Below, one piece after another: positions 51,291-59,811 of a DNA stretch of 64,000 nucleotides (positions are counted from its first letter, which is position 1; the number at the start of each line of letters is the position of its first letter). The stretch comes from Edaphobacter dinghuensis. Its GTDB lineage: Bacteria > Acidobacteriota > Terriglobia > Terriglobales > Acidobacteriaceae. The notes beneath the pieces were generated by a model. The model ran no database searches. It saw only the letters and a program-made list of their open reading frames with translations, and had not been told where the DNA came from. The DNA is taken from NCBI RefSeq assembly GCF_014640335.1, contig NZ_BMGT01000003.1:789149-853148 (forward strand). The letters are read 5' to 3'. A program made the translations under genes and the position numbers.

Positions 51291-51426
51291 GCTCCATTGA
51301 AGTTTGGGCGAGAGGATGCGCGAAGGCGAGCCTGACTACAAAAAAAGATGCAGAGACAGTTCTCTTAGCGGTTGTGCCGGTGTAAGCTTTTGCCTACCCC
51401 GGCCCAGCTTTATAAAGAGGTGTTCG

Positions 51427-52650
51427 ATGAAAAAGTCTGGTCTTGTCATCGGGTCCGTTGTATTTGCTACGCTCGTCCTCTATCTGCTTGCCTACTATTT
51501 TTTGCCTCCACCTCCACCCTCACCTGCGCTGGTCGCGCTCTTCGCAGCGATTGCGATCGTTTTGGTGTGGGCCTTGCAGTGGCTCTTTCGAAAGAGGGGC
51601 TCAAAAGATAACAACCATCCGGTGTTGCTGTGGGTTGCTGTCTCGCTGGCGTTGCTTTGCTGCCATCCGGCTCACGCACAGACGCGAGCGTATGTGGTTT
51701 GCAAGTTCGACACCGGTCCTCATGCAGGCACAACCGAGGCTTTTCTGACGTCGCCTGGGATTGCTGTGGGAGATCCATGCAACGATGGAGCGGGCAACTC
51801 GGGAACGGTCACCTCTGTTCGTGCTATCGAAGCGTCCGCCGGTTCTGCAAGGGATACTACTTCCGGCGGAGCTATCAATGACGCTGCTCCTGCTACTGCG
51901 TCTCCGAGCGATTCGGCGCCAGCAGCTACCGCTGCTCCTTCCGAGCCTGCTGCTTCGGCCACGCCTGAACCCACTGAATCTGCTGAACCACCACCACCGC
52001 CACCTCCTCCCCCGCCTGCTATTGTGGCGGAGGCGGAGCCATCCTTGCCTCGAGTTACGGGAACGGCTGTATTGTTGCGAGGGCGGCCGGAGGACCAGGG
52101 ATATGGGCTTTACAGCTATGCTCTGCTGACTCATCGTCCACAGCAGAGTGAGCTGCCCAGATACCACGCTTTTCTGATGGCGCTGGTGGGACTGCCCACC
52201 GCGCAGGAGGTCGGCGGCTACGTCGGCAAGACCCGGATCAACATTACCTACTTTCCGCTGACGGCAGCGCCGACGAGTTGGGATGTTCTCACCACGCAGG
52301 GGAGGGTTGATTATGTGCTTGCACATTACGACTACGCTCGTGGAGCAGTGATGCTGGCAAGCCTTCCGGAGAGGATCGGCACTGGCCCGGTGCTTGTGTC
52401 CGTCCTTAAGCCATTGAGTTCGAATCAGCATCCTCATCCGGTGCTGGTTCAGGATCTGAGCAAGGCGCAGCCGGTGTTGATGTCCGATTATGTTGCCGAG
52501 TTCGTCGATCAGGCGGCAAAAGACCACTTCTGGGAGGCGATCACGCTGGAGGCCTTCGAGCTGCACATGAGAAATCTTCTGGAGACGGCCGCAGTTGGGC
52601 TGGGTATGAGTAAAACCGCGGTTGATGGATGGGTTCATGAGGATAAATGA
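51427..52650 (+). CDS. Membrane-anchored protein with Pro-rich linker and unknown C-terminal domain
   Basis: 407 residues from the ATG at 51427 (AGAGG upstream). Three hydrophobic segments (GLVIGSVVFATLVLYLLAYY; ALVALFAAIAIVLVWALQWL; VLLWVAVSLALLCCHPAHA), then a Ser/Ala/Pro/Glu linker with ten prolines in a row, then a domain of about 200 residues (EDQGYGLYSYALLTHRPQQ; HFWEAITLEAFELHMRNL). The C-terminal part does not resemble a family I can name. The linker suggests a domain held away from the membrane. Its neighbours give no functional clue. Confidence 0.72.
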   Translation: MKKSGLVIGSVVFATLVLYLLAYYFLPPPPPSPALVALFAAIAIVLVWALQWLFRKRGSKDNNHPVLLWVAVSLALLCCHPAHAQTRAYVVCKFDTGPHAGTTEAFLTSPGIAVGDPCNDGAGNSGTVTSVRAIEASAGSARDTTSGGAINDAAPATASPSDSAPAATAAPSEPAASATPEPTESAEPPPPPPPPPPAIVAEAEPSLPRVTGTAVLLRGRPEDQGYGLYSYALLTHRPQQSELPRYHAFLMALVGLPTAQEVGGYVGKTRINITYFPLTAAPTSWDVLTTQGRVDYVLAHYDYARGAVMLASLPERIGTGPVLVSVLKPLSSNQHPHPVLVQDLSKAQPVLMSDYVAEFVDQAAKDHFWEAITLEAFELHMRNLLETAAVGLGMSKTAVDGWVHEDK

Positions 52651-52796
52651 GTAGGAATGACAAGTAGATAGTGACGGTTAAAGAAGCTGTCGCTACGCGA
52701 GAGATGAGGCCCGGGCCTTCCGTGCCTCCTTTTTTGTTACGCTCAATCAGGCCGGTCCGAGGACAGAGATGGTTGTCTGTGAAATAGAATCGGCCG

Positions 52797-53837
52797 GTGG
52801 TCGATGAGGCATCGAATCAAGATATGACGATGTTGCGGAAGGCTAGGCGCTCGGGACAGAAGTTTTTGAATCCTGTTCTGACAAGTGTGGGGGAGTGGAG
52901 CACGATTCTGAAGGTGCTTCCGCTCTATTTGAAGAGCAAAGAAGAGAAGGTGCCGCGGAAACCTCTGGGGCCGTTTAGGACGGATGTGGAGGTCTATCGG
53001 CAACCTCCGGCGAGCGGTTTGCGCGTGACGTGGATGGGGCACTCGTCGCTGCTGGTGGAGATAGACGGAACGAATGTGCTGATCGATCCGGTGTGGGACG
53101 AGAGGGCGTCTCCGGTGCAGTGGGCTGGGCCAAAACGATTCTTTCCGGCGCCGCTGTCGCTCGACCATCTTCCCCGGATCGATGTTGTGTTGGTGTCGCA
53201 CGATCACTATGACCATCTGGGAGAGGCGACGATTCGCAAGCTTTCGCGGATGGATTCGATGAGGCAGACGCGGTGGGTGACGTCGCTCGGGGTGGGTGCA
53301 ATTCTGCAGCGGTTCGGCGTTGCTCGAGCGCAGATATCGGAGCTGGACTGGACGGAGAGCGTAACGGTTGCCGAAGGTGCGCTGGAGATTACGGCGGTGC
53401 CTGCTCGCCACTTCTCGGGAAGGAAGATGGGCAACCGGTTCGAGACGCTGTGGTCTGCGTTTGTGCTGAAGGGCGCGGCGCACAAGGTTTACTTTGGCGC
53501 TGACTCGGGCTGGTGGGAAGGGTTTGCCGAGATCGGCGCTGCCTATGGGCCGTTCGATCTGACGATGCTCGAGATTGGTGCGTTTCATGAGCTATGGGCA
53601 GACATTCACATGGGGCCGGATGGTGCGGCACGGGCCTTCGCCGCTCTGGGCGGCACAGGCTTGATGATGCCGATTCATTGGGGGCTGTTCGATCTGGCGC
53701 TGCATGGATGGAGACAGCCGACGGAGAGATTGCTCGAAATCGCAGCAGAGCAGGAGATTCTGTTGTGGATGCCGGAGCCGGGGCGTCCGACCGAAGTGGT
53801 GCGGGAGACCGAGTTGCGATCGGATTGGTGGCGCTGA
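52797..53837 (+). CDS. MBL-fold hydrolase, NAPE-PLD/UlaG-like
   Basis: 346 residues from the GTG at 52797; an ATG at 52824 is possible. The metallo-beta-lactamase signature is VLVSHDHYDHLGEATIRKLS near 135, with further metal ligands in PARHFSG, YFGADSG and MPIHWGLFDLALHGW. This layout matches the N-acylphosphatidylethanolamine phospholipase D-like MBL group, which hydrolyses phosphodiester bonds in lipids. No signal peptide. Substrate unknown. Confidence 0.84.
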   Translation: MVDEASNQDMTMLRKARRSGQKFLNPVLTSVGEWSTILKVLPLYLKSKEEKVPRKPLGPFRTDVEVYRQPPASGLRVTWMGHSSLLVEIDGTNVLIDPVWDERASPVQWAGPKRFFPAPLSLDHLPRIDVVLVSHDHYDHLGEATIRKLSRMDSMRQTRWVTSLGVGAILQRFGVARAQISELDWTESVTVAEGALEITAVPARHFSGRKMGNRFETLWSAFVLKGAAHKVYFGADSGWWEGFAEIGAAYGPFDLTMLEIGAFHELWADIHMGPDGAARAFAALGGTGLMMPIHWGLFDLALHGWRQPTERLLEIAAEQEILLWMPEPGRPTEVVRETELRSDWWR

Positions 53838-53925
53838 TCCCGGCTGTCGTTCTGATTGTGGAATATCGTTGCACAAAAAAGAGAGGTTGCCATTTGCGAG
53901 GCAACCTCTGCGAGGAAGAACCTCT

Positions 53926-54432
53926 TTAGGATGCGGAGAAGAACTTTCGACGTGTTATTCCTGCCAGACCAAGGATGCCTGTGCCGAGAAGAAGTAGGGT
54001 GGAAGGCTCAGGTGTTGCTGCGGTAGCGAGGGAGAAGGTTACGGGGACGGTTTGGGTGAAGTTATCTTCGTCATCGAGAAAGGCGAAGTAGCCGTCGCCG
54101 TTGTTGAAGATATTCACATCATAGTGATCGGGGCCGTTGATCTCGGTGAAGCTGAAGCCGTGCGAGTCGAGCGTTGGTGTTGCTGCCGGGAAGAGCAGGT
54201 TGTCGTTTCCATGAAAGTTGCCGGGAGCGATCAGGCCGGTGACGCCGGTGCCCATGATGCCGGAGATCAGGTACTCTCCACCGCTTTGAAGGGATGCGGT
54301 CAAAGTTCCCGATCCGCTGAAGGGTCCGGAGGAACCGGTAGCGGCGAAGTTGAAGGTATCTGCATGGGCCGAGGCAGCGATCGCCAGGACAGTGAGAAGA
54401 GCTAGGGAGGATAGGAGGGGGGAATAACGCAT
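53926..54432 (-). CDS. PEP-CTERM sorting domain protein
   Basis: 168 residues: signal peptide (LLSSLALLTVLAIAASAHA), a beta-rich domain with FNFAATGSSGPFSGSGTLTA, then TPEPSTLLLLGTGILGLAG and the basic tail ITRRKFFSAS. It is the second PEP-CTERM protein in the window, sharing PEPSxxxLLGTGxLGLAG with the first. No exosortase is nearby. GAGG lies seven bases before the ATG. Confidence 0.85.
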   Translation of the reverse strand: MRYSPLLSSLALLTVLAIAASAHADTFNFAATGSSGPFSGSGTLTASLQSGGEYLISGIMGTGVTGLIAPGNFHGNDNLLFPAATPTLDSHGFSFTEINGPDHYDVNIFNNGDGYFAFLDDEDNFTQTVPVTFSLATAATPEPSTLLLLGTGILGLAGITRRKFFSAS

Positions 54433-54627
54433 GAAAGGGCCTCGTTGGTGGCGTTCTGACTTGCGTGGAGCTATCTGTTGAGATGCCCGCAGTTATATGC
54501 AAAAGCGATACAACTTTGAGAAGCGATTTTCCACTATTTCGCGCGAAAGAGCGCCGGGGCTGGAAATAAATTCCGATATTGAAGGATGGTTCATGGAGCA
54601 CGATGCGGGTGCTCTAGACTTAAAGCT

Positions 54628-56745
54628 ATGAGCGAAAAGAAGAACTCTTTGGAGCGGGCGGCTTCGGCGTATCTGCGGTCGGCGATGCATCAACCGGTGG
54701 ACTGGCAGGAGTGGGGTGAGGCAGCGTTCGCAAAGGCGCAGGCCGAGGACAAGCCGATTCTGCTGGACATTGGCGCGGTGTGGTGCCACTGGTGTCATGT
54801 GATGGACCGTGAGTCGTATGAGAACGCGGAGACTGCGAAGGTCATCAATGAACATTTCGTTGCAGTGAAGGTTGACCGCGACGAGCGGCCCGATGTGGAC
54901 ACGCGCTATCAGGCGGCGGTGTCGTCGATCAGCGGACAGGGTGGATGGCCGTTGACCGCGTTTCTTACGCCGGACGGCAAGCCTTACTTTGGGGGGACTT
55001 ATTTTCCGCCGCAGGACCAGCATGGACGGCCCGGCTTTCAGCGAGTGTTGCTGACGATGGCGGAGGCCTTCGAGAAGCAGCGTGGCCAGGTGGATGAGTC
55101 TGCGGCCAGCGTGATTGCGGCGATCGAGCATAACGAGTCGTTCATGGGACGGGCTGGGAATCCGGGGCCGGAGCTGGTGCAGAAGCTGGTGGCATCGGCG
55201 GTGAAGCAGTTCGATCCGCGATCGGGCGGATTTGGGTCGCAACCGAAGTTTCCTCACTCGGGTGCGATCGATCTGCTGCTGGATACGGCTTCGCGCGGCG
55301 GTGGCAGTGAGGCTGCGAAGACGGCGGCGATGGTGACGTTGCAGAAGATGTCGCAGGGAGGAATCTATGACCATCTTGCGGGCGGGTTTCATCGCTACTC
55401 GGTCGATGAGGGATGGGTGGTCCCGCACTTCGAGAAGATGTCCTACGACAATAGCGAGCTGCTGAAGAACTATGTCCACACCTTCCAGACGTATGTGCAG
55501 CCGGAGTCTGCGCGGGTGGCGCGAGAGATGATTCGCTGGATTGATGAGTGGCTAAGCGACCGCGAACGCGGCGGCTTCTATGCTTCGCAGGATGCTGATT
55601 TTTCGCTGGAGGATGATGGCGACTACTTTACTTGGACTCGCGATGAAGCGGCTGCGGTTTTGACTGCGGAGGAGATGGCCGTCGCTGGACCTTATTACGA
55701 CATTGGCGAGATTGGCGACATGCATCACAATCCGCTGAAGAACGTGCTGCACGTTCGCGTGACGCTGGAGGATGTGGCGCGTGCGAATGGCGTGACGGTG
55801 GAGGTGGCGCGGGAACGGTTGGCTTCGGCGAAGAAGAAGCTGTATGCGGCGCGGCTGGAGCGGCCTACTCCGTATGTGGATAAGACTGTTTACGTGGCGT
55901 GGAACGGGATGATGATCTCGGCTTATCTGGAGGCGGGACACGTGCTCGATCTGCCGGAGGTGAAGGCGTTCGCGCTGAAGTCGCTGGAGCGCGTGCTGCG
56001 CGAGGCGTGGGATGCGAGCAAGGGCATGGCGCATGTGGTGGCGTATGGCGAGACGGGCGGCAGTGCTGCTCGTGTGGCCGGTGTGCTCGATGACTATGTA
56101 TTTGTTGGGCACGCTGCGCTCGATGCGTGGGAGGCTACCGGAGAGATGCGCTACTACAAGGCTGCGGAGGAGATTGCAGCAAGCGCGGTGGCGCGGTTCT
56201 ATGACAAGACAGGACTGGCGTTCTTCGACACTGAAGCTCCGGCAGAGGGTGAGGTGCGGCTGGGTGCATTGGTGACGCGGCGCAAGCCTTTGCAGGATTC
56301 GCCTACACCTGCGGCGAATCCGGTGGCGGCGGCATTGCTGTTACGGCTGGCGGCGTTGAATGACCGCGAGGAGTATGCGGTGATGGCGCTCGAGACGCTG
56401 GAGACATTCGCAGGTGTGGTGGAGCACTTTGGGCTCTATGCGGCGAGCTATGGTTTAGCTTTGCAGCGACTCTTGTTGGGGACGGTGCAGGTCTGCGTGA
56501 TTGGTGATGACGACGAAGCGCGGCGGCTGGAGGCGGTTGCGCTGGCTCGCTATGCCGTCAACAAGAGCGTAGTCCGGTTACGCAAGGAGCAGTTGAGTGC
56601 TCTGCCTCCTGCACTTGCTGAGACGTTGCCGCATCTTCCGGGGATCAAGGATGGAAGCGTTGCGGTGATCTGCACCGGCAGAGGCTGCCTGCCTCCGGTG
56701 CGAACGGTAGATGAGTTGATTGCAGCGATGAATCAGGCGTTATAG
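54628..56745 (+). CDS. YyaL/DUF255 thioredoxin-fold protein with AGE-like domain
   Basis: 705 residues from the ATG at 54628. The N-terminal thioredoxin fold has the strict family motif VWCHWCHVMDRESY near residue 50 and GGWPLTAFLTPDGKPYFGGT, then an alpha/alpha barrel (AGGFHRYSVDEGWVVPHFEK; YFTWTRDEAAAVL) like N-acylglucosamine epimerases. Human SSP411 is a relative. The family is widespread and its activity is not established. The next gene begins 13 bases after its stop, so the two are probably cotranscribed. Confidence 0.88.
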   Translation: MSEKKNSLERAASAYLRSAMHQPVDWQEWGEAAFAKAQAEDKPILLDIGAVWCHWCHVMDRESYENAETAKVINEHFVAVKVDRDERPDVDTRYQAAVSSISGQGGWPLTAFLTPDGKPYFGGTYFPPQDQHGRPGFQRVLLTMAEAFEKQRGQVDESAASVIAAIEHNESFMGRAGNPGPELVQKLVASAVKQFDPRSGGFGSQPKFPHSGAIDLLLDTASRGGGSEAAKTAAMVTLQKMSQGGIYDHLAGGFHRYSVDEGWVVPHFEKMSYDNSELLKNYVHTFQTYVQPESARVAREMIRWIDEWLSDRERGGFYASQDADFSLEDDGDYFTWTRDEAAAVLTAEEMAVAGPYYDIGEIGDMHHNPLKNVLHVRVTLEDVARANGVTVEVARERLASAKKKLYAARLERPTPYVDKTVYVAWNGMMISAYLEAGHVLDLPEVKAFALKSLERVLREAWDASKGMAHVVAYGETGGSAARVAGVLDDYVFVGHAALDAWEATGEMRYYKAAEEIAASAVARFYDKTGLAFFDTEAPAEGEVRLGALVTRRKPLQDSPTPAANPVAAALLLRLAALNDREEYAVMALETLETFAGVVEHFGLYAASYGLALQRLLLGTVQVCVIGDDDEARRLEAVALARYAVNKSVVRLRKEQLSALPPALAETLPHLPGIKDGSVAVICTGRGCLPPVRTVDELIAAMNQAL

Positions 56746-56758
56746 GAGATGTGATTGG

Positions 56759-57301
56759 ATGCTGGTGGTGATCGGCGGCGGACCCGGCGCGGGGAAGACG
56801 ACCGTGCTGGGCGAGCTGGAGCGTCGAGGGTTCAAGCATGTGGCCGAGGTGGCTCGGCAGATCATTCAGGAGCAGGTACGCGATGGAGGCAATGCGCTTC
56901 CGTGGAGCGACACGGCGCGGTATTGCGCTTTGATGCTGAAGCGTTCAATTGCTTCGTATGAGGAACATGCTTCCCGTGAATTTGCTTCGGTGGAGGTTAC
57001 ATTTTTTGATCGGGGAATTCCGGATACGCTTTGTTATGCGCGGTTAGTGGGGCTACCGGAGGACCAGATCGTTGAGGCCTGCCGGAAGTACCGCTATGCG
57101 CAGCGGGTGTTTCTCGCTCCACCATGGAAGGAGATCTATGCGCGAGATGCGGAGCGGAAGCAGAGTTTTGGCGAGGCCGAGCGAACGTATGAACTGATGA
57201 CTCAGACTTATGAAGATTGCGGGTATGAGGTAGTGGAGATTCCTCGCGTATCGGTGGAAGAGCGAGTTGATTTTATTTTGAGCATGATGCGCGGCGAGTA
57301 G
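56759..57301 (+). CDS. AAA-type ATP/GTP-binding protein (AAA_28 group)
   Basis: 180 residues with a P-loop GGGPGAGKTTVLGELERRGF near residue 6 and a Walker B-like TFFDRGIPDTLCYARLVG near 80. This small single-domain group is found in many bacteria, is similar to nucleoside kinases, and lacks a proven role. It follows the YyaL-like gene by 13 bases. The ATG at 56759 has AGGAGA 11 bases upstream. Confidence 0.78.
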   Translation: MLVVIGGGPGAGKTTVLGELERRGFKHVAEVARQIIQEQVRDGGNALPWSDTARYCALMLKRSIASYEEHASREFASVEVTFFDRGIPDTLCYARLVGLPEDQIVEACRKYRYAQRVFLAPPWKEIYARDAERKQSFGEAERTYELMTQTYEDCGYEVVEIPRVSVEERVDFILSMMRGE

Positions 57302-57311
57302 TCCGAATCAC

Positions 57312-58241
57312 TCAGGGATTTACGGCGACTACTATTTTTCCGTATCTCTGTGCAGATGGAATGGAGTGGTTGTATATCTGCTCTGCATCTTGCAAGGGCA
57401 CGACTGCTTTTACAAAGGTTCTTAGCGTTCCTTTATCGAGAAGGCTGGCGATCTCGGCCAGTTTTTTCCCATCGGGTTGGACGATGAAGAAGGCATCTTT
57501 GATCTTTTGTGGTGCATCATCGGGGATGTCGTCTGCGACTGTTACGACGCGTCCGCCGGAGCGGAGAACGTTCCAGGAACGGGCGAGCGTATCGCCGCCG
57601 ACGGTATCGAAGACGAGGTCGATGTCGTGAAGGTGTTGATCGAATGGGGTGGCGCGATAGTCGAGCACCTGGTCGGCTCCGAGGCCTTCGACGAACGGAA
57701 CAGTATCGCGTGATGCGGTTGCGATGACGTATGCGCCAAGCAATTTTGCGAATTGCACGGCGAAGAACCCTACTCCGCCTGCGCCGCCGTGGATCAATAC
57801 ACGCTGCTGCGGCTGAAGATGTCCGTGATCTGTAAGCGCTTGCCACGCGGTGAGGGCTCCAATGGGTACGGTGGCGGCTTGCTCGTAAGACAGAGACTTT
57901 GGACGCAGAGCGATGGAGGTGGCAGGGGCGACGGTAAATTCGGCGAGCGCGCCCTCCTGGTACCAGTCGTTCATGCCGTAGATGGCTTGTCCTTTGGTGA
58001 ACGATTGAATGTTTTCGCCGCACGCTGCGATATCGCCTGAGAATTCATGCGTCGGGACCGCATTGGTTCGCGGCGATCCATCGGCTTTCTGTGTTGTCGG
58101 TTGCCAGTTCAGCTCGTCTGTAATGACTCCGGCTGCGCGCACGCGGATGAGTACCTCATCCGGTCCGGGTGTTGGCGTGGGTCGTTCTGAGGCTTGCAGG
58201 GAGAGGCCGTTTGCGGTGGAGACGGTCTGCATTACCTTCAT
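57312..58241 (-). CDS. NADP-dependent oxidoreductase (quinone oxidoreductase-like MDR)
   Basis: 309 residues of the zinc-free MDR class: GDIAACGENIQSFTKGQAIY near 68, the NADP motif VLIHGGAGGVGFFAVQFAKL near 145 and the cofactor-phosphate region TASRDT. It would reduce quinones or enones with NADPH. No structural zinc cysteines are visible, in contrast to the dehydrogenase at 3510. Tandem with the MscS-like gene on the same strand, 20 bases apart. Confidence 0.87.
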   Translation of the reverse strand: MKVMQTVSTANGLSLQASERPTPTPGPDEVLIRVRAAGVITDELNWQPTTQKADGSPRTNAVPTHEFSGDIAACGENIQSFTKGQAIYGMNDWYQEGALAEFTVAPATSIALRPKSLSYEQAATVPIGALTAWQALTDHGHLQPQQRVLIHGGAGGVGFFAVQFAKLLGAYVIATASRDTVPFVEGLGADQVLDYRATPFDQHLHDIDLVFDTVGGDTLARSWNVLRSGGRVVTVADDIPDDAPQKIKDAFFIVQPDGKKLAEIASLLDKGTLRTFVKAVVPLQDAEQIYNHSIPSAQRYGKIVVAVNP

Positions 58242-58261
58242 GATTCCTCCAGTCTGTGCTC

Positions 58262-59194
58262 TTAACCGCCGATCAGCGGCTGCTGTGCCGGTGGCGCAGG
58301 GGGATTGGGTGCGCGCAGGATGAGCATGTTGGCCGGATCATTGCCGAGCGGGATGCCTTCCTTCTCGAAGGTGATGATGATGCGGCGGCGCAGCTCGCGC
58401 AGAACGGGGTCGCGCTGGTTGGCGCGGACGCGGATCTGGATGAGATAGGTGACCGCGCGGCCTTCGATCTTGTCGATGCCGAGAATGTTTGGATCGGCGA
58501 TGGCGATGTCTCGGAAGGCAGTGTCGTTGCGGACGCCGCTGGCAAGGGTGCGAAGAACGTCGATGACTTTGTCGGGGTTGGCGCTGGCGTCTACGCTGAC
58601 GTTCAGATTGGCAAGCGAGTAGTTGCGGGAGAGGTTGGAGACACTGGTGATCTGGCTATTGGGGATGATGTAGAGGGTGCCATCGCTATCGCGGAGGCGG
58701 GTAAGGCGCAGGGTAAGATCTTCGACGGTGCCCTGGAGACCGGCGATTTTGATAACTTCGCCTACGTTGTACTGGTCTTCGACGAGAATGAAGATGCCGT
58801 TGAGCATGTCTTTGAAGATCGACTGTGCGCCGAGGCCGATGCCGACACCGACGACGCCTGCGGAGGCCAGCAAAGGCGTGAGATTGATGTTGAAAATCGA
58901 CAGAACATGCAGGAGGACAATGAAGCCGATCAGACTGTAGGAGGTGGCCCTGATGATGGCAGCGACTGTACGAATCTGCGCTGCGCGTTGTGCGTTGCCT
59001 ACCTGTTTGTCGGCCCGTAGACGCATCCGGTTGACGAAGAAGATGACGATTCGTTGCAGGACAAATGCGAGAACAAGAATGAAGATGAGACGAGGCAAGT
59101 CTTTGCTGACGAAGTCGATGACATCGTTGTGCCAGTCTCGCGCAAGGATTTTTGAGATACGTTCGTCTTGCAGGGGCAATGCCTGGAGGAGCAT
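58262..59194 (-). CDS. MscS-family mechanosensitive channel
   Basis: 310 residues. Two or three helices at the N-terminus (LIFILVLAFVLQRIVIFFVN; ATSYSLIGFIVLLHVLSIF), the pore helix with VVGVGIGLGAQSIFKDMLNG near 118, and the soluble beta domain with TLYIIPNSQITSVSNLSRNY near 175. A Pro-rich tail (NPPAPPAQQP) ends the protein. It releases solutes on osmotic down-shock. It lies just upstream of the oxidoreductase gene. Confidence 0.88.
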   Translation of the reverse strand: MLLQALPLQDERISKILARDWHNDVIDFVSKDLPRLIFILVLAFVLQRIVIFFVNRMRLRADKQVGNAQRAAQIRTVAAIIRATSYSLIGFIVLLHVLSIFNINLTPLLASAGVVGVGIGLGAQSIFKDMLNGIFILVEDQYNVGEVIKIAGLQGTVEDLTLRLTRLRDSDGTLYIIPNSQITSVSNLSRNYSLANLNVSVDASANPDKVIDVLRTLASGVRNDTAFRDIAIADPNILGIDKIEGRAVTYLIQIRVRANQRDPVLRELRRRIIITFEKEGIPLGNDPANMLILRAPNPPAPPAQQPLIGG

Positions 59195-59340
59195 GATTAT
59201 GGCGTCTCGCTTTCGTGCTGACTGCTATCGATCGAAATTATCCGAGCTTCTATAACAGAATGCTTGAGCGATAGATAGGATGCAATTGTCCTGAAATAAT
59301 AGGATGCAATTCCACAGGGAACGTGAGATGAGGGGGAAGT

Positions 59341-59709
59341 ATGAAACTTCTTCGTGCGGCGGTGGTGGGAGTCGTTCTTCTGGTTGCGGTTTCAGGAACA
59401 TACAGCAGCGGACAACTGGCGCAGCCGTTTCCGTCGCAGCAGCCTACGCAGGGGCGGCCAGGCGTGGATGTGCCGCCGCTTGGACCCTCCATCTCGCCGG
59501 AGATGCAGGCGCAGCAGGCGCGGTCGCGCAACAGCGATCGTCAGAAGCAATTGGTGGACGATACCAATAAACTGCTCGTTCTGGCCACGCAACTGAAGCA
59601 GGATGTGGATAAGACGAACAAAGATGTTCTTTCAGTGGATGTGATTAAAAAAGCCGATGAGATTGAGAAGCTTGCCCATAGCGTGAAAGAGCGCATGAAA
59701 GGTTTATGA
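59341..59709 (+). CDS. Small secreted coiled-coil protein
   Basis: 122 residues with a signal peptide (AAVVGVVLLVAVSGTYSSG), a Pro/Gln-rich middle, and a helical C-terminus rich in Lys/Asp/Leu (VDDTNKLLVLATQLKQDVDK). No family is recognised. A strong ribosome site (GAGGGGGAAG) lies just before the ATG. Confidence 0.72.
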   Translation: MKLLRAAVVGVVLLVAVSGTYSSGQLAQPFPSQQPTQGRPGVDVPPLGPSISPEMQAQQARSRNSDRQKQLVDDTNKLLVLATQLKQDVDKTNKDVLSVDVIKKADEIEKLAHSVKERMKGL

Positions 59710-59719
59710 ATGTTAAAAG

Positions 59720-59795
59720 ACAAAGACAAAATGCGGAGGTCTCTCCGCTACGCCGCGCGATGAGACTGCGCGACTTTGATCGCGATGATGTTTCG
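59720..59795 (-). repeat. Intergenic repeat family A, reversed, diverged copy
   Basis: CAAAGACAAAATGCGGAGGT CTCTCCGC, then CGCCGCGCGATGAGACTGCG and GATCGCGATGATG. The tail is diverged from the usual GGTCGAGATGACG. It ends about 17 bases before the protease stop codon. Confidence 0.6.
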
Positions 59796-59811
59796 TCAGC
59801 TTGAGCGACTT

